A stretch of 64,000 nucleotides of DNA, taken from assembly GCF_013167215.1 (NCBI RefSeq), contig NZ_JABJWY010000006.1:1-64000 (forward strand). Direction: 5' to 3'. The DNA comes from Sphingobacterium prati. GTDB taxonomy: Bacteria > Bacteroidota > Bacteroidia > Sphingobacteriales > Sphingobacteriaceae. The position numbers and the translations under genes are program-made. Shown here one piece after another: positions 54,124 to 62,800 of the stretch. The number at the start of each line of letters is the position of its first letter. Positions within the stretch are counted from its first letter, which is position 1. The notes beneath the pieces were generated by a model, which did not search any database, had not been told where the DNA came from, and saw only the letters and a list, made by a program, of their open reading frames with translations.

Positions 54124-54894
54124 CTACATTTTACCAAATGTATTTGGAGTCATTCCTGTAAAGGCTTTGAATACCCGGATAAAGTGTGATTGGTCGGCGA
54201 AGCCATTCGCATAGACGATATCACTTTTTTTGCTAAAATCTTTTGTCGTCAGTTGGTTGAGCGAAGACTGAAATTGGACTATTTTCGCAAATTGCTTTGC
54301 AGAAATGCCTGTTTCTTTGAGAAATCTTCGTTCGAGTGTCCGGATGTTCAATTTTTCTTTTTTAGCAATTTCTTTGATGGGAATAGTACCCTTGCTGTCG
54401 ATAATATATTGAATTACTTCTCTTATTAAAAAATCGAGCTTATTTCTTTTCTGTTCAAAATAATCGAGCAGTAAATTTTCGATAATCGTGATCTTTTCCG
54501 GTATAGTTGGTACCAATAGGATCTCAGAAATCATCTTATTGATCTCATTTTCGTGCCCATTAGTTAGATCATGGCACCTGTCATTTATATCTTCGGGATT
54601 GATCCCCCAGAACGCGCGTAAAACAAATGGATAAAACTGAAAAATAATAATTTGAAAGGGGCCATTCACTTCTATAGCTATGGGCTTGATCGTTTGACCA
54701 TATAAGAAGATTGTTGGCATTTTTTTGCCATGCGGCTGTATGGTCAAACCATTTTCGGTTTGATGGAATAGAAGTCCCGGGTACCCATCTGCAAAAAACG
54801 GTAGCACTGTTTCCACATCGTCCTTGTTTTCAAATACGAGGATATCTTTGACAAACAGTGTAGATTGACTTTGAACAATGTTTTGGATATCCAT
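54124..54894 (-). CDS. AraC-family regulator with DUF6597-like N-terminal domain
   Basis: 256 residues from ATG 54894 (the frame opens at TTG ten codons earlier). N-terminal sensor domain about 5-120 (QPHGKKMPTIFLYGQTIKPI), C-terminal AraC DNA-binding domain about 165-255 (IPIKEIAKKEKLNIRTLERRFLKETGISAKQF and ANGFADQSHFIRVFKAFTGMTP). It lies between the flavin monooxygenase gene and the DUF1772 gene on the same strand and likely controls both. Confidence 0.9.
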   Translation of the reverse strand: MDIQNIVQSQSTLFVKDILVFENKDDVETVLPFFADGYPGLLFHQTENGLTIQPHGKKMPTIFLYGQTIKPIAIEVNGPFQIIIFQFYPFVLRAFWGINPEDINDRCHDLTNGHENEINKMISEILLVPTIPEKITIIENLLLDYFEQKRNKLDFLIREVIQYIIDSKGTIPIKEIAKKEKLNIRTLERRFLKETGISAKQFAKIVQFQSSLNQLTTKDFSKKSDIVYANGFADQSHFIRVFKAFTGMTPNTFGKM

Positions 54895-54940
54895 CGTGAT
54901 AACTAGTTTTGGATGAGACTTCAAATAGACTTAAATAACT

Positions 54941-56026
54941 CTACAAAAGATTCAGTGTTTTTACAAGTTCCCTTGCTGCCGCACTTCCGGCGCGGTTGGC
55001 TCCGATCGTGGAGGCAGAGGGGCCATAACCCACCAGATGAATTCGAGGTTCCTTAGCAACCATCGTAGCAAGTCGTCCATCCATTAGGATGCCCCCATTT
55101 TCTTCTTTAGGCAATACTGGGTCTAAATGTTTCAATGAACTTTTAAATCCCGTATTCCACAGGATAATATCAGCTTTTTCTTCTCTGCCATCTTCCCATT
55201 TTACACCAGTCTCGGTTATTTCGCTGAACATCGGAAATCTTTTGAGCACACCTCGTTTTTCCATCGCCTGAATTTCAGTGGAATAGGGGAGTCCTGTTAC
55301 TGATACTACCGACAATGGCGGCAAGCCCTGTCTGACACGTTCTTCGACCATTGCTACAGCATTGTGGCCAGCCATGTCATCAAACGGACCTTCGCGAAAC
55401 AGAGGTGGTCGTCGCGTCACCCAAGTTGTGGTCGTCACAGTTGAAATTTGATCCAGCAACTGGATGGCCGAAATACCACCTCCGACAATGATAACATGCT
55501 TACCTCTGAAATAGTCCGCTGTTTTGAAGTCTTTCGTATGCAGTTGTTGTCCGTGAAATAAATCTGCTCCCGGATAATATGGAATATATGGGCTCTCCCA
55601 GGTGCCTGTTGCGTTTATAATGCCCTCCGCAGAAAATAAGGTCTTAGCAGTGTCTATGTGGAAACGTTGTCCATATAAAGATACGCGATCCACTTTGATT
55701 GGACGATACACCTCCAAGCCATATCTCTTTTCATAAAGATCGAAGTAATGTGGAACAGCAATATTTGCCTGCACTTCAGTCTCATTATTTTTTAATGTTT
55801 CTTCAAACGACATGCCCGGCAAGTCATGGATTTTGTTTACGGTACTCAGTGTCAGTGAAGGCCATCGAAATTGCCATGCTCCGCCGGGGGAAGGAGCTTC
55901 ATCCAGAATAATGAAGTCCCGATTAATTTCCAGCCCCAGTTTTTTCAGATGATAAGCTGAAGAAAGACCCGCTTGGCCAGCACCGATTACTGCGATTTTG
56001 GTTTTGTAACGAATGTTGTTTATCAT
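54941..56026 (-). CDS. FAD/NAD(P)-binding flavin monooxygenase-like protein
   Basis: 361-residue oxidoreductase with two dinucleotide motifs: IAVIGAGQAGLSSA at 11-24 (FAD) and VIIVGGGISAIQLL around 172-185 (NADPH). Bears GGAWQFRW (flavin monooxygenase W-x-x-R type) and GPSASTIGANRAGS near the C-terminus. Resembles flavin-containing monooxygenases and Baeyer-Villiger-like enzymes; whether it oxygenates a nitrogen, sulfur or ketone substrate cannot be told. It starts 13 bases after the LLM-type enzyme gene, indicating a shared operon. Confidence 0.88.
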   Translation of the reverse strand: MINNIRYKTKIAVIGAGQAGLSSAYHLKKLGLEINRDFIILDEAPSPGGAWQFRWPSLTLSTVNKIHDLPGMSFEETLKNNETEVQANIAVPHYFDLYEKRYGLEVYRPIKVDRVSLYGQRFHIDTAKTLFSAEGIINATGTWESPYIPYYPGADLFHGQQLHTKDFKTADYFRGKHVIIVGGGISAIQLLDQISTVTTTTWVTRRPPLFREGPFDDMAGHNAVAMVEERVRQGLPPLSVVSVTGLPYSTEIQAMEKRGVLKRFPMFSEITETGVKWEDGREEKADIILWNTGFKSSLKHLDPVLPKEENGGILMDGRLATMVAKEPRIHLVGYGPSASTIGANRAGSAAARELVKTLNLL

Positions 56027-56039
56027 TTGTATAAGAGCG

Positions 56040-57062
56040 CTAACGCCAGCCTAATTCAGGTGCGACATGTTCCAAAATAGCGGATAGTACATGGATATTG
56101 TAATCTACACCTAAGGTATTTGGAATTGTTAAGAGGACGGTGTCTGCTTCTTGGATTGCCTCATCCTGAGCGAGTTCTTTCACAAGTTGATCAGGCTCGG
56201 CGGCATAACTGCGGCCAAAAATAGCACGTTTGTCCGCTTCGATGAACCCAATTTTATCAGCTCGATCCGACTCCTGCCCAAAATAATAGCGGTCTAAGTC
56301 ATCTACCAACGCAAAAATTGAGCGACTCACGGAAACTCTCGGCTCCCCATGATGCCCTGCTTCTTTCCATGCTTCTTTATATAAGCGTATCTGCTCAGCC
56401 TGTTGTACATGAAAAGGTTTTCCATTTTCATCGTACTTCAATGTCGAACTCTGTAAGTGCATTCTATTCTGAGCTGCCCATATTGCTGTTGCATTTGAGG
56501 CTGCTCCCCACCAGATGCGGTCACGTAGCCCGGCGGCATGTGGCTCTAGCCTGAGTAAGCCCGGTGGGTTCGGAAACATCGGGTAAGGGTTGGGCTCGGC
56601 AAAACCTACACCTTTAAGCTTTTCCAGAAATTCCAGCGCCTTCCTACGTCCCATATCAGCATCGGTTTCCCCTTCAGCAAGTTCATAACCAAAATAGCGC
56701 CATCCGTCTATCACCTGCTCGGGTGAACCCCTACTAATTCCCAATTGTAATCGGCCTTCTGAAATTAAATCAGCTGCTCCAGCGTCTTCCACCATGTATA
56801 GCGGATTCTCATAGCGCATATCAATCACTCCGGTACCTATTTCAATTGTACTGGTCTTTGCACCAATAGCCGAAAGTAAGGGAAAAGGTGATGCAAGCTG
56901 GTTGGCAAAGTGATGTACTCTAAAGTAAGCCCCGTCTATACCTATTTCTTCTGCTGCTACGGCCAGATCGATGGACTGAAGCAAGGTGTCGCTTGCTGTC
57001 TGTGTGCTGTAAGCCGGATGTTTGGACCAATGCCCAAAAGATAAAAATCCTATTTTCTTCAT
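56040..57062 (-). CDS. LLM-class flavin-dependent oxidoreductase
   Basis: 340-residue member of the bacterial luciferase-like monooxygenase fold. Characteristic pieces: VHHFANQLASPFPLLSAIGAKT at about 50-70, GTGVIDMRYENP (about 77-88) and GRLQLGISRGSPEQV (about 104-118). Likely uses FMNH2 to oxidise an organic substrate; reductase partner not obvious. First gene of the LLM-FMO-AraC-DUF1772 minus-strand set. Confidence 0.9.
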   Translation of the reverse strand: MKKIGFLSFGHWSKHPAYSTQTASDTLLQSIDLAVAAEEIGIDGAYFRVHHFANQLASPFPLLSAIGAKTSTIEIGTGVIDMRYENPLYMVEDAGAADLISEGRLQLGISRGSPEQVIDGWRYFGYELAEGETDADMGRRKALEFLEKLKGVGFAEPNPYPMFPNPPGLLRLEPHAAGLRDRIWWGAASNATAIWAAQNRMHLQSSTLKYDENGKPFHVQQAEQIRLYKEAWKEAGHHGEPRVSVSRSIFALVDDLDRYYFGQESDRADKIGFIEADKRAIFGRSYAAEPDQLVKELAQDEAIQEADTVLLTIPNTLGVDYNIHVLSAILEHVAPELGWR

Positions 57063-57190
57063 GCGTCAGGATGGGATTTGATGTTTATCAAATTTAACAA
57101 AACTACACTGATTTGCGAGCTCAAATTTGTCCGACGGATGTCAATAAAGTTAGCTGTCGGAATAGTTATCCCTTAATTGCCATTTGACAA

Positions 57191-57220
57191 TTGAGGGAAC
57201 TTATTAATGTCCTAATTTTG
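57191..57220 (+). promoter_or_regulatory. Promoter of the HD hydrolase gene
   Basis: TTG (57191-57193), 19 bases, TAATTTTG (57213-57220), the Bacteroidota consensus, about 30 bases before ATG 57250. It gives a short leader and supports this start. Confidence 0.65.
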
Positions 57221-57249
57221 TATATCGTAAACATGAAAATAGAATTGCT

Positions 57250-57843
57250 ATGACTCCAGAAAAATTATTAAGACAGATTGACTTTATCAAGGAAATTGAT
57301 AAACTTAAATACATTCAACGAAAGACTAAGCTTTTCAATAGTGACCGGTATGAGAATGATGCGGAACATAGCTGGCATTTAGCTTTGATGGCGATGATTT
57401 TATTTGAACACGCTGATGAATCTGTGGACCTACTGAAAGTTATTAAGATGGTACTGATTCATGATATTGTCGAAATTGATGCAGGCGACACCTTTATCTA
57501 CGATACACAAAAAGCGCATAGCAATACGGAGGAGGAGCGCTTGGCTGCCAACAGAATATTTGGCCTTTTACCGGAGTCTCAAGCCGAAGATCTTATTAAC
57601 ATCTGGGAAGAGTTTGAAGCTGGAGAAACCCAAGAAGCAAAATTTGCAAGGGCAATGGATCGTTTAGAACCACTGTTGCAGAATAGCTCCAACAACGGCG
57701 GCACCTGGAATGAACCTGGTGTGAACTATAATAAGGTTTATGCAAAAAAGAGTGTTATCAAAGCAGGGGCCAATGTATTATGGGAGTATGCCGAAGGTTT
57801 GATTGATGATGGCGTAAAAAAAGGTGTTTTAAAGAAAGATTGA
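57250..57843 (+). CDS. HD-domain hydrolase, YfbR/HDDC2-like nucleotidase
   Basis: 197 residues. HD metal motifs: NDAEHSWHLALMA (His, about 36-48), LIHDIVEIDAGD (His-Asp, about 73-84), and ARAMDRLEPLLQN (Asp, about 137-149). The size and sequence match the 5'-deoxynucleotidase HDDC2/YfbR branch, which dephosphorylates deoxynucleoside monophosphates. Substrate is inferred from family resemblance only. Confidence 0.9.
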   Translation: MTPEKLLRQIDFIKEIDKLKYIQRKTKLFNSDRYENDAEHSWHLALMAMILFEHADESVDLLKVIKMVLIHDIVEIDAGDTFIYDTQKAHSNTEEERLAANRIFGLLPESQAEDLINIWEEFEAGETQEAKFARAMDRLEPLLQNSSNNGGTWNEPGVNYNKVYAKKSVIKAGANVLWEYAEGLIDDGVKKGVLKKD

Positions 57844-57855
57844 CTTTATTCTGAA

Positions 57856-57951
57856 GAGGCTGTATCAAAAGTCAATTTTTGTAATTAAAAAGCTATCCTC
57901 CCAAATTTAATTCTGATTTCTAATTGTGAATTTCATTTATGATACCGCCTC
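57856..57951. mobile_element. MITE-like 96-bp element with 12-bp inverted ends
   Basis: GAGGCTGTATCA (57856-57867) and TGATACCGCCTC (57940-57951) are inverted ends with 11 of 12 matches. The interior is AT-rich without an ORF. The core GGCTGTATCA recurs in the terminator at 5794-5825. It may be a transposon relic or a stem-loop family; no transposase or target duplication was identified. Confidence 0.4.
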
Positions 57952-57985
57952 GATATTGAACCTGTTTTTTATAATCGCCGTTTAA

Positions 57986-58260
57986 CCAAATGGCTTTGTC
58001 AATAACATCAAGAGTGGAGCTGCCTTAAAATTGGATATTACCAATAACAATGATATCGACTTTTATCGAGGAGCCGCTTCCCGAAAGTATCATAGCCGAG
58101 CGTATAATATAAGATATCCATCGGATTTTGTTGCAAAAGAATGCTTAGAAGTAAAAAACTTTTAGGTGTTAAAGGGGGAAAAGTGACCGTTTACCGAGCT
58201 ATACCTACCTTTTACCGAAAACAACTGGAAAGACATGGGCGCTTTTTGGAAATTAGACAC
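57986..58260 (+). pseudogene. Decayed coding fragments, unknown parent
   Basis: An open frame from 57986 (after TAA) to the TAG at 58163-58165 encodes about 59 residues with natural composition (NNNDIDFYRGAASRKYHSRA, later YPSDFVAKECLEVKNF) but has no start codon. A second fragment, about 58180-58260, reads VTVYRAIPTFYRKQLERHG and ends at a stop. Neither is recognised. The interruptions suggest a broken gene, possibly linked to the adjacent inverted-repeat element. Confidence 0.35.
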
Positions 58261-58283
58261 TAGTAATCTAGTTTCTATTTGGT

Positions 58284-58481
58284 ATGGTACATCTTTTTAA
58301 TGCATTGATTATTTTTTTATTCCTGTCACTTGTAGCGCTTTTTTCAAATATGGAGAAAAAGAAAGATAACGAAGGTTTTCCGGCTGTTTCGAATGTTTAT
58401 TGCACGGATTCGGTATCTAAAGTTGATCTGAAGTATTTGGGCGATTTACGGCCAATAAACAATAAAATAACAACACGCTGA
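58284..58481 (+). CDS. Possible small membrane-anchored protein
   Basis: 65 codons from ATG 58284. One N-terminal hydrophobic helix (LFNALIIFLFLSLVALF, about 4-20), then a short polar tail. Located in the decayed region before the small conserved protein. No homologous family recognised, so the gene is doubtful. Confidence 0.3.
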   Translation: MVHLFNALIIFLFLSLVALFSNMEKKKDNEGFPAVSNVYCTDSVSKVDLKYLGDLRPINNKITTR

Positions 58482-58546
58482 GATACCTTCCAATAATTCT
58501 CGTGCCTAAAAACAGTGTGGAAGTACCTCAAAAATTTAAGCAGAAT

Positions 58547-58771
58547 ATGATGAAAAGAGTTGAAATATTTAAAACAAATGTCTGCAAATACAAAGACGCA
58601 AAACAAATCATTACGGCATTTCTGGGGTTGTTCGCCGCGTATAAAATAAACTTTGATCTTGATGACGAAGAAAATATTTTAAGAATTGAGTCTACTTATT
58701 CGGATATTGATGTCCATCACATTACGAAACTGATGTTTGACTGGGGCTACGAATGTGAGCGGATAACATAA
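58547..58771 (+). CDS. Small conserved protein, ferredoxin-like fold likely
   Basis: 74 residues from ATG 58547 (a GTG 15 codons earlier is in frame, but the N-terminus MMKRVEIFKTNV is typical for the group). Pattern beta-alpha-beta-beta-alpha-beta with KINFDLDDEENILRIES and HITKLMFDWGYECE resembles short Bacteroidota proteins of HMA-like fold; the metal-binding CxxC motif is absent. Cellular role unknown. Confidence 0.6.
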   Translation: MMKRVEIFKTNVCKYKDAKQIITAFLGLFAAYKINFDLDDEENILRIESTYSDIDVHHITKLMFDWGYECERIT

Positions 58772-58944
58772 TGCTTACATAGCTGAAAGGATTCACATAT
58801 TAGCCGTGGGAAATACTAAAAATTGTTTTTTTTATTGATTTTTACACTTACTTTCGAGGTTATTATGGGTTATCGCTACAGCATATCCTTTCAATCAGGA
58901 TCTGCTTTGTGAAATCAGGTATGTTTTTAATATAGTATTCGAAT

Positions 58945-59802
58945 ATGAAGCGTATAATTTTTGTTCTTTTAATCATACTCATTTGCCATTATGGTGCTGT
59001 TGGACAGGCCGAAAGTGGTGATTTGACCATCGGTAAATCAATTTTCCTCCATTCTCATATTTTAAATGAAGACCGTAAAATCAATATTTATCTTCCGAAT
59101 AATTATGTCGAAAATGATACATTGACCTATCCGGTCGTCTATGTCCTCGACGGTGGTATGGATGAAGACTTTTTTCATATCGTCGGGATTGTTCGTTTTG
59201 ATACACAACCTTGGATAGCACGGTTTCCGAATAGTATTGTGGTAGGTATTGAAGGCAATACCCGAAGACGTGATTTTACATTCGCAGTTCCCAATATTGA
59301 TTTTTTAGAGAAAGAAGGTTTTCAAAAAGCCAGCTTTCCTGCCTACGGTGGATCGCAAAAGTATATCACATTCCTTAAAGATGAATTGTTGCCTTATATC
59401 GGTAAAAACTATAGAACAAAAGCGGAAAGAACAGTAATCGGGGAGTCTTTGGCTGGACTTTTCTCAGCAGAAGTCTTACTCAAACAACCTGATCTTTTTG
59501 ATAATTATATTATCATTAGTCCCAGTTTATGGTGGGGGCAACAGGAATTGTTGAAAAATTCCGAGAAGCTGTTGGATGCTAATCTGAGAAAAAAGGTGCG
59601 GGTTTATCTTGGGGTTCCCAACAAAGAAGAAGATCTTAAAATGTATCAGGACGCCGAAGCATTTTATAATATCCTACGCAAGCATAAAAAGACGGCTATT
59701 ATTTTTGACTATATGGCCGAAGAATTGCATTCAACCGTTATTCATCAGGCAGTTTACAACGCGTTCAGGCAATTATATCCCAAAACAGCTTATTCGAAAT
59801 AA
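58945..59802 (+). CDS. Secreted alpha/beta hydrolase, esterase-D family
   Basis: 285 residues with a signal peptide (about 1-20). Catalytic nucleophile Ser in IGESLAG (GxSxG, about 165-171), oxyanion region in YVLDGG (about 66-71), and a late His in ELHSTVIHQA (about 259-268). The family includes siderophore and sugar-ester esterases (IroE, Fes-like). It is convergent with the HTCS gene, 83 bases away. Substrate unknown. Confidence 0.88.
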   Translation: MKRIIFVLLIILICHYGAVGQAESGDLTIGKSIFLHSHILNEDRKINIYLPNNYVENDTLTYPVVYVLDGGMDEDFFHIVGIVRFDTQPWIARFPNSIVVGIEGNTRRRDFTFAVPNIDFLEKEGFQKASFPAYGGSQKYITFLKDELLPYIGKNYRTKAERTVIGESLAGLFSAEVLLKQPDLFDNYIIISPSLWWGQQELLKNSEKLLDANLRKKVRVYLGVPNKEEDLKMYQDAEAFYNILRKHKKTAIIFDYMAEELHSTVIHQAVYNAFRQLYPKTAYSK

Positions 59803-59885
59803 TCGTGTACAATACGCGTTGAACTCTTTTGTGTGAGGCATATTAAGTATTAATTGACCGCGCAATTGTTTGAACGATTTATGCC

Positions 59886-62800
59886 TTACTTTGCTGATAA
59901 GCGCGATTGTTGAATAAACTCTTTTGGCGTTAAATTAAACGCTTTTATAAAGGCTTTCGTAAAATAGGAAGCTGAACTAAACCCAACCAAGAACGCCACT
60001 TCATTGATGCGGTAATCTGATTCAATCAGTAATGTACAGGCGCGCTTTAGTCTGTAATTTCTTACATAGTCGCCAGGAGAGGTCCCGCTGATCGCTTTTA
60101 ATTTTCGTTGAAAATTAGAACGGCTGATTTTAAATATATCCACCAGTGATTCTACATTGAATTGTTCGTCTGAAAGATGTTTTTCGATTTCAGCATTGAG
60201 CTGTGTTAAGAAAGCCTCATCATGGACATTTGTCGTTAAGGAAGAATAAGGGGACAATGGCGAGGCATGGAAATTATCCAATAGATATTTTCGGTTTTGC
60301 AATAGGCTGCTGATCTGTGCCTTTAAAAAGCTCATCGAAAAAGGTTTTTCAATAAATACGTCAGCACCGGAGAGTAGACCTTCAACTTTTGTCGCATTTT
60401 GTATTTTGGCGGATAGTAGAATGACAGGAATATGTGAGTAGTTAATGTCGTTTTTTAAACGTTTTACAAATGTAATCCCATCAATCTCTGGCATCATAAT
60501 ATCGGAGATCACAAGATGATAAACTTTATTGTCCAACATCGCCAAGGCCATTGCTGCACCATCCGCAATATCAATATGATAAGAAGCTGCTAATGAATGG
60601 CGAATAAAATCTGTGATGTCCGGGTTGTCATCTACGACCAGGATCTGGGTAAGATTGTATTCAGCCTTATCCTGGGTTATGGGCTCTTCCGTCATGTTTG
60701 GAATGACCACTTTAGGGCTTAGCTGAATACTGGTGATCGTAAAGATAAACCGGGTGCCTCGGGGGTGTATATCTTCAATTTTTATCTCAGCCCCCAGCCG
60801 GTTTGTCAGATGTTTGACCAAGGATAATCCGATGCCCGTTCCGCTGCGGTCTTTATTCGTGCTAAGCTGATAAAAAGGATCAAATACAAGCTTTTTAAAA
60901 TCATCCGGTATTCCCGGACCATCATCCGAGACCGTAATCGTGAGAGAATTGTCTGCGTTTTTTTCTAGCCCGATCGAGATATAGGAATAAGCGAATTTCG
61001 TCGCATTGGTAAGTAGGTTACTTACAATTTTCATGACAGCATCCAAATCGGTTTCGATAATCAGGTCGTGATCCTGAGGAATTGATAGATCGAAGCGAAC
61101 TTTGTTGCGGTGGATTGATTTTCTGAATCTATCGTAAAGATCTTCTACCAAATTTCGCAAATTGACAGGCTCCAGACTTAACGGCTGTCCGTTTTCGTCC
61201 ATTTTGCGAAAGTCAAGTAGCTGATTGATCAGTACGGTAAGACGCGCACAATTTTTCTCTATGATCCGGAGATTATGCATGGTTTCTTTATCTGCATTTT
61301 TGTATAGGAGTATTTCTTCTAGAGGGGCTGTAATTAAGCTCAAAGGCGTACGGATCTCGTGCGCGATATTGGTGAAGAAATCAATTTTTGATCGGAAGGA
61401 TTTTTGTTCCTGTTCAGACTGGAAAGCCGTTAAATGACGAGCTTGCTTACGTTTGTTCGCTATAATATAATACCGCAGACAAATATAGCACAATGCGATG
61501 AACAGGAGCGCATACGTTATTTTTGCAGGAATGGAGCGCCATAGCGGCGGTAATATTTCAATTTGTACCGCCGTACCTTTTTCATTCCATAAACCGTCAT
61601 TATTGGATGCCTTTACATGAAAAACATATGTCCCTGGCGAAAGATTGACATAACTCACACTTTTCGTATTACCGGCGAGAGTCCACTCGTCATCAGCTCC
61701 CTCCAGTTTATAAGCATATTGATTCTTGGAAGGTGACGCAAAACTCAAGCTCACAAAGGAGATATTGAATGAAGAAAAATGGTGAGTTAGTACAATCTTT
61801 TCGTTCTTGTTCAATTGAACCTGAATGTCTTTTTCTAAGTTAGGGTTATGCTTGTTCAGTAATTGTATCTCCGTAATGAAAACATTTGGTACAGCTTGAT
61901 TTTTAACTGAGCTAATTTCATCGGGGTAAAAACTTGTGAACCCATTGATCCCACCAAAATAAAATCGGCCATCCTTTGATTTGAAAGATGCTTTGAAATT
62001 AAATTGATTCGTTGAGAACCCATTCTCCGTCGTATAGAGTTTGTAATTTTGGGGACTGTCAGGGTGAAAGCAGATAATGCCTTTGTTGCTGCTAAGCCAA
62101 AGGTTACCCAAGGCATCATCGAGTATGCCGTAAATCACATTGTTGGGCAATCCTTGGGCTTGCCCGATATTTCGAAAGCTATCCTTCGTCTTGTCATAAA
62201 TAAATATTCCTTTTCCCTCACTCGAAAATAACAACCGATGTTGGCTATCAATATAAATGCTGGTTAGTTTGCTGGACGAAATGGGATCCTTTGGTCGGAT
62301 CAAGCTATAATGAATCCAGGCTTGCTTGCGTAGGTCAAATTTTATGGGGCCTGATTGGTACGAGGCGAGCCAGATATTACCTTCATCATCTTCTTTGATG
62401 TCATAGATAAACTGGGTGACTTCAGGGATACGGACAAATTTCTTTTTTTGTTGATCATATCGACTGAGTCCGACGGGAGTTCCTATTAGAAGATCCCCAT
62501 TTTTTGTTTTAAACAGCGAAAAGATGCAATCATCATTGATTGTTTCCGGGTTGTTGGCGTCATGACGGAAATTTTGGCGTTGACCAGTTGTCAGATTGTA
62601 ACGATCGAGTCCCCGGGAAAAAGTGCCGATCCAAAGATGATCGCCATCTAAAAGCAGGGCATGGGTATTATGATAAGACGCTTTTATTGGTTGCGAAATT
62701 TGCTTCTTTTTTTTGTCATAGTAGTTGATGCCACCATCCTCTGTGGCTATCCACAGGTTTCCTTTCGTATCTTCACAAAATTGGCTAACAGCTTTTCCGG

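Noticed and set aside
57856..57951. Inverted-repeat block as an insertion sequence
   Set aside because: No transposase gene and no clear target duplication; only a MITE-like label is supported.
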